From: Plantactinospora mayteni
GTDB taxonomy: Bacteria > Actinomycetota > Actinomycetes > Mycobacteriales > Micromonosporaceae
Assembly: GCF_016862935.1 (NCBI RefSeq)
Contig: NZ_BONX01000019.1
Location: 1 to 64,000, forward strand
Direction: 5' to 3'
DNA: 64,000 nucleotides
Position numbers and translations under genes: made by a program. A model generated the notes under the pieces. That model ran no database searches, was not told where the DNA came from, and saw only the letters and a program-made list of their open reading frames with translations. Positions 24,750-33,784 of the stretch are shown one piece after another; position 1 is the stretch's first letter, and each line of letters begins with the position of its first letter.

Positions 24750-26264
24750 GTGTCCCAGCCCCGCCTCCGCACCGTTGTCGTCCTCGCCGCCGGTGAGGGC
24801 AAGCGGATGAAGTCGGCGCTACCCAAGGTGCTCCATCCGATCCTCGGCCGTACCCTGCTCGGGCACGTACTGTCGGCGGCCCTCCCGGTGTCGGCGGACC
24901 GTACCCTGGTGGTGGTCGGCCACGGCGCCGACCAGGTCACCGCGCACCTGAACGAGGTCGCCCCGTACGCCGAGCCGGTGCTCCAGGCCGAGCAGCACGG
25001 CACCGGGCACGCCGTCCGGATCGCCCTGGAGAGCGCGCCGGACGCCGGCGGCACCGTGGTGGTACTCAACGGGGACGTGCCGTTGCTGCGACCGGAGACC
25101 GTCACCGAGCTGGTCGCCGCGCACGAGGCCGCTTCGGCGGCGGCGACCGTACTTGCCGCCGAGGTTGCCGACCCGACCGGTCTGGGCCGGATCGTCCGGG
25201 GCGCCGACGGCGGGCTGGAGCAGATCGTCGAGGAGCGCGACGCCAGCCCGGCCCAGCGGGCGATCCGGGAGATCAACGCCGGGATCTACGCCTTCGACGC
25301 CGTACTGCTGCGGGATGCGCTGGGCAAACTCTCCACCGACAACGACCAGGGCGAGGAATACCTGACCGACGTGTTCGGCCAGTTCGCGGCGACCGGCGAG
25401 ACGGTGGCGGTACACGTGGCGGCGGATGCGACCGAGACGCTGGGCTGCAACGACCGGGTCGAGTTGGCGGCGCTGCGCCGGCTGCTGCGGGACCGGGTCA
25501 ACGAGGGCTGGATGCGCGGCGGAGTGACCCTGCTGGACCCGGCGAGCACCTGGATCGACGTCACGGTCACCCTCGGGCGGGACGCGGTGGTCGACCAGAA
25601 CACGCAGCTCTGTGGGGCCACCACGATCGGCCCGGACGCCGCCGTCGGCCCGGACACGACGCTGATCGACACCACCGTCGGTGCCGGGGCCACTGTGCTG
25701 CGCGCGCACGCGGTCGGCGCGGTGGTCGGCCCGGGCGCGAGCGTGGGGCCGTACGCGTACCTGCGGCCGGAGGCGACGCTGCGGGAGAAGGCGAAGGTCG
25801 GCACCTTCGTCGAGGTGAAGAAGTCGGAGATCGGCGAGGGGGCGAAGGTGCCCCATCTCAGCTACGTCGGCGACGCCACCATCGGGCCGCGGGCCAACAT
25901 CGGCGCGGGGACGCTCTTCGTGAACTACGACGGGGTCAACAAGAACCACACCGTGGTCGGTGAGGCGGCGTTCGTCGGCTGTGACACGAGTCTGGTCGCG
26001 CCGGTCGAGGTGGGCGCCGGGGCGTACGTGGCGGCGGGTAGCGCGGTGACCGTGGACGTACCACCCGGGGCGCTCGCGGTCACCCGGGCCCAGCAGCGCA
26101 ACGTCGACGGCTGGGTGCTGCGCCGTCGCCCCGGCACGAAGTCGGCGGCGGCGGCGGAGCGTGCCGGACAGGGGGCGCCCGGCGCAAGCGAAGGTGAGCC
26201 AATGCACGGGGGCTCCGTAGCGGGTGAAGGTCGTCCGGCCTCGGGAGATACTGCAACCGAATAG
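24750..26264 (+). CDS. glmU: Bifunctional GlcNAc-1-P uridyltransferase / GlcN-1-P acetyltransferase
   Basis: The 504-residue enzyme makes UDP-GlcNAc for cell-wall synthesis. The N-terminal uridyltransferase has LAAGEGKRMKSALPKVLH near residue 12, GTGHAVR near 85 and NGDVPLL near 107. The C-terminal part is a left-handed beta helix of hexapeptide repeats with KVGTFVEVKKSEIGEGAKVPHLSYVGDA and the acetyltransferase histidine in VPHLSY. A 40-residue Ala/Gly-rich tail of unknown role follows. GTG 24750 has a GGGAG ribosome-binding site; a TAGCAT -10-like box at 24703-24708 may drive it. Confidence 0.96.
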   Translation: MSQPRLRTVVVLAAGEGKRMKSALPKVLHPILGRTLLGHVLSAALPVSADRTLVVVGHGADQVTAHLNEVAPYAEPVLQAEQHGTGHAVRIALESAPDAGGTVVVLNGDVPLLRPETVTELVAAHEAASAAATVLAAEVADPTGLGRIVRGADGGLEQIVEERDASPAQRAIREINAGIYAFDAVLLRDALGKLSTDNDQGEEYLTDVFGQFAATGETVAVHVAADATETLGCNDRVELAALRRLLRDRVNEGWMRGGVTLLDPASTWIDVTVTLGRDAVVDQNTQLCGATTIGPDAAVGPDTTLIDTTVGAGATVLRAHAVGAVVGPGASVGPYAYLRPEATLREKAKVGTFVEVKKSEIGEGAKVPHLSYVGDATIGPRANIGAGTLFVNYDGVNKNHTVVGEAAFVGCDTSLVAPVEVGAGAYVAAGSAVTVDVPPGALAVTRAQQRNVDGWVLRRRPGTKSAAAAERAGQGAPGASEGEPMHGGSVAGEGRPASGDTATE

Positions 26265-26315
26265 TCTCTGGCCCAACGCTGGGTGACCCACCGACAAACG
26301 GGAGCAGACGAGCCG

Positions 26316-27296
26316 ATGGGCAGCATCGTCGCCGAAAATCGCAAGAGTCTGATGCTCTTCTCCGGGAGGGGATTTCCGGAGCTGGCAACGGAAATCGGTG
26401 AGGTGCTCGGGGTGGCGCCGACACCGTCCGACGCCTACGAGTTCGCCAACGGTGAGATCTTCGTACGGTTCAAGGAGTCGGTGCGTGGTTCGGACGCCTT
26501 CGTGGTGCAGTCCGTCACGCACGGTGTGAACAAGTGGGTCATGGAGACCCTGATCATGATCGACGCGTTGAAGCGCGGCTCGGCCAAGCGGATCACCGTC
26601 GTGTTGCCGTTCTATCCGTACTCCCGGCAGGACAAGAAGCACCGCGGCCGGGAGCCGATCTCGGCCCGGCTGGTCGCGGACCTGCTCCGGACGGCCGGCG
26701 CCAACCGGATCCTCACGGTCGACCTGCACACCGCGCAGATCCAGGGCTTCTTCGACGGGCCGGTGGACCACCTCTTCGCGATGGACATCCTGGCCGAGTA
26801 CGTCCAGCGCAAGTACGCCGGCCGCCCGATGACGGTGGTGGCCCCGGACTCGGGCCGGGTACGCGTGGCCGAGCGCTGGACCGACCGGCTCGGCGGCTGC
26901 CCGCTGGCGTTCATCCACAAGACCCGGGACCCCTCCAAGCCGAACCAGGTGGTGGCGAACCGGGTCGTCGGGGACGTCGAGGGTCGGGTCTGCCTGATCG
27001 TCGACGACATGATCGACACGGGTGGCACCATCTGCAAGGCGGCCGAGATCCTGCACGAGGCGAGGGCGGCGGACGTGCTGGTGGCGTCCACCCACGCCCT
27101 GCTCTCCGACCCGGCGACCGAGCGGTTGAAGAACAGCCGGATCAGCGAGGTGGTGGTGACCAACACCCTGCCGCTGCCGCCGGAGAAGCAGCTCGACAAG
27201 CTCACCGTGCTCTCCATCGCGCCGCTGCTGGCCCGGGCGATCCGCGAGGTCTTCGACGACGGCTCGGTGACCACCCTCTTCGGCGGGCTGAGCTGA
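26316..27296 (+). CDS. prs: Ribose-phosphate pyrophosphokinase (PRPP synthetase)
   Basis: The 326-residue enzyme converts ribose-5-phosphate and ATP to PRPP for nucleotide, His and Trp synthesis and for cell-wall arabinan precursors. Motifs are FANGEIFVRF near residue 44, the flexible-loop region YSRQDKKHRGREPISARL near 106, the metal motif VDLHTAQIQGFF near 137 and the PRPP loop VDDMIDTGGTICKAAEIL near 229. ATG 26316 gives the family N-terminus; GTG 26283 would add 11 residues. It follows glmU by 51 bp. Confidence 0.96.
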   Translation: MGSIVAENRKSLMLFSGRGFPELATEIGEVLGVAPTPSDAYEFANGEIFVRFKESVRGSDAFVVQSVTHGVNKWVMETLIMIDALKRGSAKRITVVLPFYPYSRQDKKHRGREPISARLVADLLRTAGANRILTVDLHTAQIQGFFDGPVDHLFAMDILAEYVQRKYAGRPMTVVAPDSGRVRVAERWTDRLGGCPLAFIHKTRDPSKPNQVVANRVVGDVEGRVCLIVDDMIDTGGTICKAAEILHEARAADVLVASTHALLSDPATERLKNSRISEVVVTNTLPLPPEKQLDKLTVLSIAPLLARAIREVFDDGSVTTLFGGLS

Positions 27297-27599
27297 CGAT
27301 CGCCCGAGCGGGGTGATCCCGGGCGGCGTGTCCAGAGGTGGAATTGGCGGATCGCGAATGGCGCCAAACTGCCTGGGCGGGGACCGCCGCGAACCCGCAT
27401 CGGGACTCGGGTAGACTGGTGCGGTTGCCACGGCGAGGGTGCCCTGCGGGCCGCTGAAGCAAGCGCCGCACGGATGCACCGTCATCGACGCGGTGCTCCG
27501 GGCAGTGGCCACACACGCAAGCCCCCAGCGAGCCCCTCGCCCTAGCACCGCAAACGCCAGCCGACGTAGCGCCGCAGTGACCGTATCAGGAGTCTTCCC
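27297..27599 (+). promoter_or_regulatory. 303-bp gap with long rplY leader
   Basis: The region between prs and rplY has no convincing gene. A -10-like TAGACT at 27413-27418 would give a leader of about 175 nt before the rplY GTG. The leader can fold: GTTGCCAC (27423-27430) can pair with the GTGGCCAC at 27507-27514, enclosing GGGTGCCC and GCCGCAC/GTGCTCC segments. L25 binds 5S rRNA, so feedback control by this leader is possible but unproven. Confidence 0.35.
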
Positions 27600-28289
27600 G
27601 TGTCCGAGGTAAAGATCAGCGCCGAGCCCCGCACCGAGTTCGGCAAGGGTGGTGCCCGTCGTACCCGCCGGGCCGGTAAGGTGCCCGCCGTGCTGTACGG
27701 CCACGGCGAAAAGCCCAAGCACATCGCGCTGCCCGCGCGTGAGTTCGCCGCCGCCATCCGGCACGGTGGCGCCAACCAGTTGTTCGCGATCGAGATCAGT
27801 GACGGCACCCAGGCGCTCGCGCTGCCGAAGGCCATCCAGCGTGATCCGATCAAGGACACTCTCGAGCACATCGACCTGATCCTGGTCCGCCGGGGCGAGA
27901 AGGTCACCGTCGACGTGCCGGTGCACCTGGCCGGCGAGGCGGCCAGGAACACCCTGGTCGTGCACGAGCAGAACACGCTGTCGGTGAGCGCCGACGCGAC
28001 GCGGCTGCCGGAGAGCTTCGAGGTGTCCATCGAGGGGCTCGAGGTCGGTTCGCAGGTGACCGCGGCGGACGTACGGCTGCCGGAGGGTGTGGAGCTGGCC
28101 GCCGACCCGGAGCAGATCCTCGCGCTCGTCACCCAGGCGCCGACCGCCGAGCAGATGGCCGCCGAGGCCGGCGAGGAGCCGACCGAGGAGGCCGAGGAGG
28201 AGGCCGGAGCCGAGGGCCCCGGTGCCGAGGCCGCCGAGGCCGAGGGCGACAACCAGGGCGCGCCCGCGCAGGCTGCCGCCCAGGGCTGA
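27600..28289 (+). CDS. rplY: 50S ribosomal protein L25/general stress protein Ctc
   Basis: The 229-residue long (TL5/Ctc) form of L25 binds 5S rRNA in the large subunit. The N-terminal L25 domain has TEFGKGGARRTRRAGKVPAVLYGHG near residue 10 and HIDLILVRRGEKVTVDVPVHL near 88. The C-terminal TL5 domain includes EVSIEGLEVGSQVTAADVRLPEGVEL, and the tail is a Glu/Ala-rich acidic run. GTG 27600 has a CAGGAG ribosome-binding site. A strong terminator follows. Confidence 0.95.
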   Translation: MSEVKISAEPRTEFGKGGARRTRRAGKVPAVLYGHGEKPKHIALPAREFAAAIRHGGANQLFAIEISDGTQALALPKAIQRDPIKDTLEHIDLILVRRGEKVTVDVPVHLAGEAARNTLVVHEQNTLSVSADATRLPESFEVSIEGLEVGSQVTAADVRLPEGVELAADPEQILALVTQAPTAEQMAAEAGEEPTEEAEEEAGAEGPGAEAAEAEGDNQGAPAQAAAQG

Positions 28290-28305
28290 GCGACAACCGA
28301 CCTGA

Positions 28306-28338
28306 CAGGCGCCCCCGGACGTACGGGGGCGCCTGTTT
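28306..28338 (+). terminator. Intrinsic terminator after rplY
   Basis: CAGGCGCCCCCG (28306-28317) pairs perfectly with CGGGGGCGCCTG (28324-28335) across a six-base loop and is followed by TTT. It ends the rplY unit before pth. Confidence 0.85.
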
Positions 28339-28407
28339 CCGTACTGTGACGCCCACCGGGACTGTGGCGCCCACCGGGCCGGGAAGCAGAACTGGGGGAA
28401 GAGCGGC

Positions 28408-28998
28408 GTGACGGAGGAGCTTCGTCCGTGGTTGCTGGTCGGTCTCGGCAACCCCGGCAAGGAGTACGCGCGGCACCGGCACAACGTCGGCTTCCTGGTC
28501 GCCGACCTGCTCGCCGAGCGGATCGGCGCCAAGTTCGGCCGGCACCGCCGGGCGGTCGCCGAGGTCGCCGAGGGGCGGCTCGGGTTCGGTGGGCCGAAGC
28601 TGGTGCTGGCGAAGCCGATGACCTACATGAACCTCTCGGGCGGCCCGGTGGCGGCGCTGGCGCAGTTCTACAAGGTGCCGGTCGACCAGGTGGTCGCCGT
28701 ACACGACGAGCTGGACATCCCGTACGGGCAGATCCGGCTGAAGCAGGGCGGCGGCGAGGGCGGGCACAACGGGCTGCGGTCGATGTCCAAGTCGCTGGGG
28801 ACGAAGGACTATCTGCGGGTGCGGTTCGGGATCGGGCGGCCACCGGGGCGGCAGGACCCGGCCGACTTCGTACTCTCCGATTTCTCCTCGGTGGAGCGCA
28901 AGGAGTTGGAGTTCCTGGTGGACCGGGCGGCCGACACGGCGGAGGCGATCGTGACCCGTGGCCTGGAGTGGGCGCAGAACGCGTACCACGGGACCTGA
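28408..28998 (+). CDS. pth: Peptidyl-tRNA hydrolase
   Basis: The 196-residue enzyme releases peptides from stalled peptidyl-tRNA. Motifs are [19 protein letters not shown] near residue 11 (catalytic His in RHNVG), [11 protein letters not shown] near 69, [10 protein letters not shown] near 98 and [13 protein letters not shown] near 113. Length is typical. GTG 28408 follows a GGGGGAAGAG-type site. It closes the glmU-prs-rplY-pth block. Confidence 0.95.
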   Translation: MTEELRPWLLVGLGNPGKEYARHRHNVGFLVADLLAERIGAKFGRHRRAVAEVAEGRLGFGGPKLVLAKPMTYMNLSGGPVAALAQFYKVPVDQVVAVHDELDIPYGQIRLKQGGGEGGHNGLRSMSKSLGTKDYLRVRFGIGRPPGRQDPADFVLSDFSSVERKELEFLVDRAADTAEAIVTRGLEWAQNAYHGT

Positions 28999-29096
28999 CC
29001 GGCGATCGACGGATCGTGACCGGTGTGGCGGGCCGGCGGTGCACCCGTCGCCGGCACCGCGACCGGTAGTCTTCGCCGCGGGTGAGGAGGCTGACA

Positions 29097-29150
29097 ATGA
29101 TGATTCCGTGTCAGGCGGCCGGCGACGCCGGCTCCGTGGAGGTGCGCTGA
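29097..29150 (+). CDS. Mini-ORF (17 aa) overlapping the cysQ start
   Basis: A GAGGAGG site precedes ATG 29097. It opens a 17-codon frame (MMIPCQAAGDAGSVEVR) whose TGA overlaps the cysQ ATG as TGATG. Its last codons contain the GGAGGTG that can serve cysQ. It has one Cys codon near the start and leads a sulfate-assimilation cluster, so a regulatory leader is conceivable. Confidence 0.4.
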   Translation: MMIPCQAAGDAGSVEVR

Positions 29151-30013
29151 TGGCCGCGCCGCCCGTGATCGACGGTGAGTTCGCCCGCTGGCTGGCCGGT
29201 CGGGCTGGCCAGGCGCTGCTGGAACTCCGGGCCGAACTGGGCTTTTCCGACCCGGGGGCGCTGAAGGCGGCCGGCGACAAGGTCTCGCACGACCTCCTCC
29301 GCACCGAGTTGGCCCGGTGGCGACCCTCCGACGCGGTGCTGTCGGAGGAGGACGAGGGCGCCCGGCTGGCCTGGGCCGCCGAGGTCGAGCCGGAGGTGGC
29401 GCCCCGGCTGGGCGCCGACCGGGTCTGGATCATCGATCCCCTGGACGGTACCCGGGAGTTCGCCGAGGAGGGTCGGACGGACTGGGCGGTGCACGTGGCG
29501 CTCTGGGCCCGCCGGGCCGGCACCGGGCACGGGCTGGTCGGCGCCGCGGTCGGGCTGCCCGCCCAGCACCGGGTGCTCGGCACCGACCAACCGCCGGCGT
29601 ACCCGCCGATGACGCTGGCGGCGGCGACCGGGCACACCGGATCAGGCGGCCCGGACGGCATCGGCCGGCGGGTCCGGCTGGCGGCGAGCCGGAGCCGACC
29701 GCCGGTCTTCCTCACCGACCTGGCCGCCGAACTCGGCGCCGAGCTGGTGCCGATGGGCTCGGCCGGCGCGAAGATCGCCGCCGTGATCAGTGGTGAGGTC
29801 GACGGGTACGTGCACGCCGGCGGCCAGTACGAGTGGGATTCGGCGGCTCCGGTCGCTGTGGCGACGGCCACCGGGCTTTTCGCTTCCCGAATCGACGGAT
29901 CCGCGCTGAAATACAACCAGGCCGATCCCCGCCTGCCGGATCTGGTGGTGTGCCGAAAGGATCTCGCTCCTCGGCTGCTCGCAGCGTTGCAGCGCCACCT
30001 CCGGGTACCCTAA
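29150..30013 (+). CDS. cysQ: 3'(2'),5'-bisphosphate nucleotidase, CysQ-like
   Basis: A 287-residue member of the inositol-monophosphatase superfamily that probably converts PAP to AMP in sulfate assimilation. Metal-site motifs are LSEEDEGAR near residue 65, IIDPLDGTREF near 95 and the late WDSAAPVAVATATGL near 228. The context with cysD and cysN supports the CysQ role over a generic inositol phosphatase. ATG 29150 has a GGAGGTG site and overlaps a mini-ORF stop. Confidence 0.88.
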   Translation: MAAPPVIDGEFARWLAGRAGQALLELRAELGFSDPGALKAAGDKVSHDLLRTELARWRPSDAVLSEEDEGARLAWAAEVEPEVAPRLGADRVWIIDPLDGTREFAEEGRTDWAVHVALWARRAGTGHGLVGAAVGLPAQHRVLGTDQPPAYPPMTLAAATGHTGSGGPDGIGRRVRLAASRSRPPVFLTDLAAELGAELVPMGSAGAKIAAVISGEVDGYVHAGGQYEWDSAAPVAVATATGLFASRIDGSALKYNQADPRLPDLVVCRKDLAPRLLAALQRHLRVP

Positions 30014-30058
30014 GCCGGGGCATGGCGACTTAACCGACCGGGAGGGTCCGGAAATCCC

Positions 30059-30210
30059 ATGGGCGAGCAGCACGAACGAGTGCCGGCATGAGCGACGCGA
30101 GCGAGTCAGTCAGTTCAGTGCGGAGTGCCGGCATGGGTAGCCACGGCGAGCGGATCGGCCAGCTCGGCGCCGGGGCGCCGGAGCCCGTCCGCCCGCGGCG
30201 AGGTGACGGG
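30059..30210 (+). repeat. Start-associated repeat with chained mini-ORFs before cysD
   Basis: Two copies of GTGCCGGCATG (30080-30090 and 30125-30135) frame a segment that matches the 80-bp repeat at 60753-60920 in reverse orientation. Shared pieces include GAGTGCCGGCATGAGCGA and CAGTTCAGTGCGGA. A mini-ORF from ATG 30059 (MGEQHERVPA) stops as ATGA at the next ATG, 30088. From there the frame is open into cysD, so the repeat may also give CysD an N-terminal extension. Confidence 0.65.
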
Positions 30211-31122
30211 ATGACCTCGCCGGCGGCCTACCGGGTCTCCCATCTCGACGCGCTGGAAGCCGAGAGCGTCTTCGTCTTCCGCGAGGTGGTGGCCGAGTTG
30301 GAGCGGCCGGTGCTGCTCTTCTCCGGCGGCAAGGACTCGATCGTCATGCTCCGGCTGGCCGAGAAGGCGTTCGCGCCGGCCCGGATCCCGTTCCCGGTGA
30401 TGCACGTCGACACCGGGCAGAACTTCCCCGAGGTGCTGGACTACCGCGACCGGCGGGTGACCGAGCTGGGGCTGCACCTGGTGGTGGCCAGCGTGCCGGA
30501 GGCGCTGGAGTCCGGGCTGGTGCAGGAGCCGGCCGACGGCGTACGCAACCGGATCCAGACGCCGGTGCTGCTGGAGGCGGTGGAGAAGTACCGCTTCGAC
30601 GCGCTCTTCGGCGGCGCCCGGCGGGACGAGGAGAAGGCCCGGGCCAAGGAGCGGGTGTTCAGCTTCCGCGACGACTTCGGCCAGTGGGATCCGAAGAACC
30701 AGCGCCCCGAGCTGTGGTCGCTCTACAACGGCCGGCACCATCCGGGCGAGTCGATCCGGATCTTCCCGCTCTCCAACTGGACCGAGCTGGACGTCTGGCA
30801 CTACATCGCCCGGGAGAAGATCGCGCTGCCGTCGATCTACTACGCCCACCAGCGGGAGGTCGTCGAGCGGGACGGCATGCTCTACGCGGTCAACGAGTTC
30901 ATCTCGCCCCGGGCCGGGGAGAAGCCCTTCGTCGAGCAGGTGCGCTACCGCACCGTCGGCGACGCCTCCTGCACCGCCGCCGTCCGGTCGGCGGCGGACA
31001 CCGTCGAGCTGGTGATCGAGGAGGTGGCCGCGACCCGGATCACCGAACGCGGCGCCACGCGGGGCGACGACCGGGTCAGCGAGGCGGCGATGGAAGACCG
31101 CAAGCGGGAAGGGTACTTCTGA
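30211..31122 (+). CDS. cysD: Sulfate adenylyltransferase subunit 2
   Basis: The 303-residue subunit makes adenosine-5'-phosphosulfate together with the GTPase CysN. It has the PP-loop LLFSGGKDSIVMLRLAEKAF near residue 36, MHVDTGQNFPEVL near 63 and FPLSNWTELDVWHYI near 186. ATG 30211 follows GAGGTGACGGG and gives the family N-terminus (YRVSHLDALEAES). In-frame ATGs at 30088 and 30133 lie in a repeat and would add up to 41 odd residues. It overlaps cysN by one base (TGATG). Confidence 0.94.
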   Translation: MTSPAAYRVSHLDALEAESVFVFREVVAELERPVLLFSGGKDSIVMLRLAEKAFAPARIPFPVMHVDTGQNFPEVLDYRDRRVTELGLHLVVASVPEALESGLVQEPADGVRNRIQTPVLLEAVEKYRFDALFGGARRDEEKARAKERVFSFRDDFGQWDPKNQRPELWSLYNGRHHPGESIRIFPLSNWTELDVWHYIAREKIALPSIYYAHQREVVERDGMLYAVNEFISPRAGEKPFVEQVRYRTVGDASCTAAVRSAADTVELVIEEVAATRITERGATRGDDRVSEAAMEDRKREGYF

Positions 31123-32411
31123 TGGCCACGACCGTGGTGCCGACCGAGACGCGTGCGATGGACCTGCTCCGGTTCGCCACCGCCGGCAGCGTCGACGACG
31201 GCAAGTCCACCCTGATCGGCCGGCTGCTCTACGACACCAAGTCGCTCTTCACCGACCAGTTGGAGGCGGTCGAGGCGGTCAGCGCGGCCCGGGGCGACGA
31301 GTACACCAACCTGGCGCTGCTCACCGACGGGCTGCGGGCCGAGCGCGAGCAGGGCATCACCATCGACGTGGCGTACCGGTACTTCGCCACCCCCCGGCGG
31401 AAGTTCATCATCGCCGACACCCCCGGGCACATCCAGTACACCCGGAACATGGTGACCGGGGCGTCGACGGCCGACCTGGCGTTGATCCTGGTGGACGCGC
31501 GTAAGGGGCTGGTGGAGCAGTCGCGCCGGCACGCCTTCCTGTGTTCGTTGCTGCGGGTGCCGCACCTGGTGTTGTGTGTGAACAAGATGGACCTGGTCGA
31601 CTGGTCGCAGGAGGTGTTCGAGCGGATCGCCGACGAGTTCACCGCGTTCGCGGCGAAGCTGGAGGCGCCGGACCTGACCGTGGTGCCGATCTCGGCGCTG
31701 CACGGCGACAACATCGTCACCCGCTCCGAGAACACCCCGTGGTATGAAGGCCCGTCCCTGCTGCACCACCTCGAACACGTGCACATCGCCAGCGACCGCA
31801 ACCTGGTCGACGTACGGTTCCCGGTGCAGTACGTGATCCGTCCGCAGTCGACGACCGTGACCGACTACCGGGGGTACGCCGGGCAGGTCGCCTCGGGCGT
31901 GTTGAAGCCGGGCGACGAGGTGATGGTGCTGCCGTCCGGGTTCACCAGCCGGATCGCCGCGATCGAGACCGCCGACGGTCCGGTCGAGCAGGCGTTCCCG
32001 CCGATGTCGGTGACGGTGCGACTGACCGACGAGATCGACATCTCCCGGGGCGACCTGATCTGCCGGCCGACCAATGCTCCGGCGGTGGCCCAGGACATCG
32101 AGGCGATGATCTGCTGGATGGACGAGACGAAGCCGCTGCGGGTCGGCGGCAAGTACGCCATCAAGCACACCACCCGGTCCGCGCGGGCGGTGATCCGCAC
32201 CCTGCGGTACCGGCTCGACGTGAACTCGCTGCACCGGGACGAGTCCGCCACCGAGCTGGGGCTCAACGAGATCGGCCGGGTACGGCTGCGTACCACGGTG
32301 CCGCTGCTCGCCGACGAATACCGGCGCAACCGTACGACGGGTGGCTTCATCGTGATCGACGAGTCGACGAACCGTACGGTCGGGGCCGGCATGATCGTCG
32401 AGGCCGACTGA
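31122..32411 (+). CDS. cysN: Sulfate adenylyltransferase subunit 1 (GTPase)
   Basis: The 429-residue EF-Tu-like GTPase drives APS formation with CysD. G motifs are GSVDDGKSTL near residue 22, the G3 motif DTPGH near 101 and NKMD near 156. It ends at residue 429, so there is no fused CysC (APS kinase) domain. Its final 31 codons are matched by a diverged copy 2.36 kb downstream. ATG 31122 overlaps the cysD stop. Confidence 0.95.
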   Translation: MATTVVPTETRAMDLLRFATAGSVDDGKSTLIGRLLYDTKSLFTDQLEAVEAVSAARGDEYTNLALLTDGLRAEREQGITIDVAYRYFATPRRKFIIADTPGHIQYTRNMVTGASTADLALILVDARKGLVEQSRRHAFLCSLLRVPHLVLCVNKMDLVDWSQEVFERIADEFTAFAAKLEAPDLTVVPISALHGDNIVTRSENTPWYEGPSLLHHLEHVHIASDRNLVDVRFPVQYVIRPQSTTVTDYRGYAGQVASGVLKPGDEVMVLPSGFTSRIAAIETADGPVEQAFPPMSVTVRLTDEIDISRGDLICRPTNAPAVAQDIEAMICWMDETKPLRVGGKYAIKHTTRSARAVIRTLRYRLDVNSLHRDESATELGLNEIGRVRLRTTVPLLADEYRRNRTTGGFIVIDESTNRTVGAGMIVEAD

Positions 32412-32482
32412 CGGCTCGGCCCCGCCCGTGCCGGCGGCGGGACGGGTGAGGGGAGCGGCGGTCAGCGACAACCGTTGATCAC

Positions 32483-32488
32483 TAGGAT
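32483..32488 (+). promoter_or_regulatory. -10 box for leaderless vWA gene
   Basis: TAGGAT ends six bases before GTG 32495, with no Shine-Dalgarno sequence, in the 83-bp gap after cysN. Confidence 0.45.
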
Positions 32489-32494
32489 GTCCCG

Positions 32495-33784
32495 GTGATC
32501 AACGGACCACGATCCTTCTTTGTCCTCATAGGACTATCCACTGTCCTCTGTCCCCTTGCGACAGCGCCAGCTTTGGCCGCCGAGCCCGAGCCCGCCGCCG
32601 AACCGTTCCGCGTCGAGCTGGTGCTCGACGTCAGCGGGTCGATGCGGGCCGCTGACATCGGCGGCCGGAGCCGGATCTCCGTCGCCCAGCAGGCGTTCAA
32701 CGACGTGGTCGACGCACTGCCGGACGGCACGCAGCTCGGCATCCGGGTCCTCGGCGCGACGTACAAGGGCGACAACAAGACCGTGGCCTGCCGGGACACC
32801 CAGCAGCTCGTACCGGTGGGGCCGGTGGACCGCGCCGCCGCCAAGGAGGCGATCGCCACGCTGCGGCCCACCGGGCACACGCCGATCGGTCTCGCGCTGC
32901 GCGGGGCGGCCCAGGATCTCGGCACCGACGGTGGCAACCGGCGGATCGTGCTGATCACCGATGGCGAGGACACCTGCGCCCCACCGGACCCCTGCGACGT
33001 GGCCCGGGAACTGGCAGCCCAGGGCACCAAACTGGTGGTCGACACCCTCGGCCTCGCACCCGACGAGAAGGTACGCCGGCAGTTGCTGTGCATCGCCGGC
33101 GCGACCGGCGGAACCTACGCGGCGGCGCAGAGTTCCGAGCAACTCACCGACCGGATCAAACAACTGGTGCGGCGGGCCGAAGACACCAACACCCCCGCCC
33201 CGGCGCCGGTCGCCGGTGGCCGTGAATGCGCCGGTGCGCCGCTGCTCGGGCCGGGCGTCTACACCGACCGGGAGAAGTTCGCCGAGCACCGGTGGTACCG
33301 GGTGCCGGTGGCCGAGGGGCAGGAACTGCGGGCGGCGGTCAGCGTCACGCCGGACCGCCCGGTCCACCGCGACTACGGGGTGCTGCTGCGGGCCACCGCC
33401 GCCGACGGGCGGGAACTCGTCCGGGGTACGGACGCGGGCAGCGGGCGTACCGACGTGCTCTCCACCGGGCTGCGCTGGTCGGCGAGCGAACCAGAGGAGA
33501 CGAGCGCCGAGCCGGACGCCGATGCCGACGACGAAGGGGTTCGGACCATCGAGGTCTGCCTGGTGATCAGTAACTCGTTCGCACCGGTGGACCGGGCGGA
33601 CGGCCAGCCCGGGATGCCGTTCGAGCTGGTCGTGGACGTGGTGGCCGACTCGCGTACGCCCGACGCGCCGGGGCTCGGCCGAGGCTGGTTGCTGCTGCTC
33701 GTGCTGACCGTGGCCGGCCTGGTCAGTGGCGTACTGGTGGGCTGGTTGACCCGGTGGTGGATCGCGACCTGGAGGACGAACTGA
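32495..33784 (+). CDS. Exported, membrane-anchored von Willebrand factor A protein
   Basis: The 429-residue protein has a Sec signal peptide (residues 1-28), then a vWA domain with an intact MIDAS (DVSGSM near residue 45, TGHTPIGLAL near 126, LITDGEDTC near 151). A second beta-rich domain starts GPGVYTDREKFAEHRWYRVPVAEGQ near 252. It ends with an acidic linker, one transmembrane helix (WLLLLVLTVAGLVSGVLVGWL) and a short basic tail. It therefore faces outwards from the membrane. It overlaps the next gene by TGATG. A role in cell-surface adhesion or metal-dependent assembly is inferred. Confidence 0.85.
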   Translation: MINGPRSFFVLIGLSTVLCPLATAPALAAEPEPAAEPFRVELVLDVSGSMRAADIGGRSRISVAQQAFNDVVDALPDGTQLGIRVLGATYKGDNKTVACRDTQQLVPVGPVDRAAAKEAIATLRPTGHTPIGLALRGAAQDLGTDGGNRRIVLITDGEDTCAPPDPCDVARELAAQGTKLVVDTLGLAPDEKVRRQLLCIAGATGGTYAAAQSSEQLTDRIKQLVRRAEDTNTPAPAPVAGGRECAGAPLLGPGVYTDREKFAEHRWYRVPVAEGQELRAAVSVTPDRPVHRDYGVLLRATAADGRELVRGTDAGSGRTDVLSTGLRWSASEPEETSAEPDADADDEGVRTIEVCLVISNSFAPVDRADGQPGMPFELVVDVVADSRTPDAPGLGRGWLLLLVLTVAGLVSGVLVGWLTRWWIATWRTN

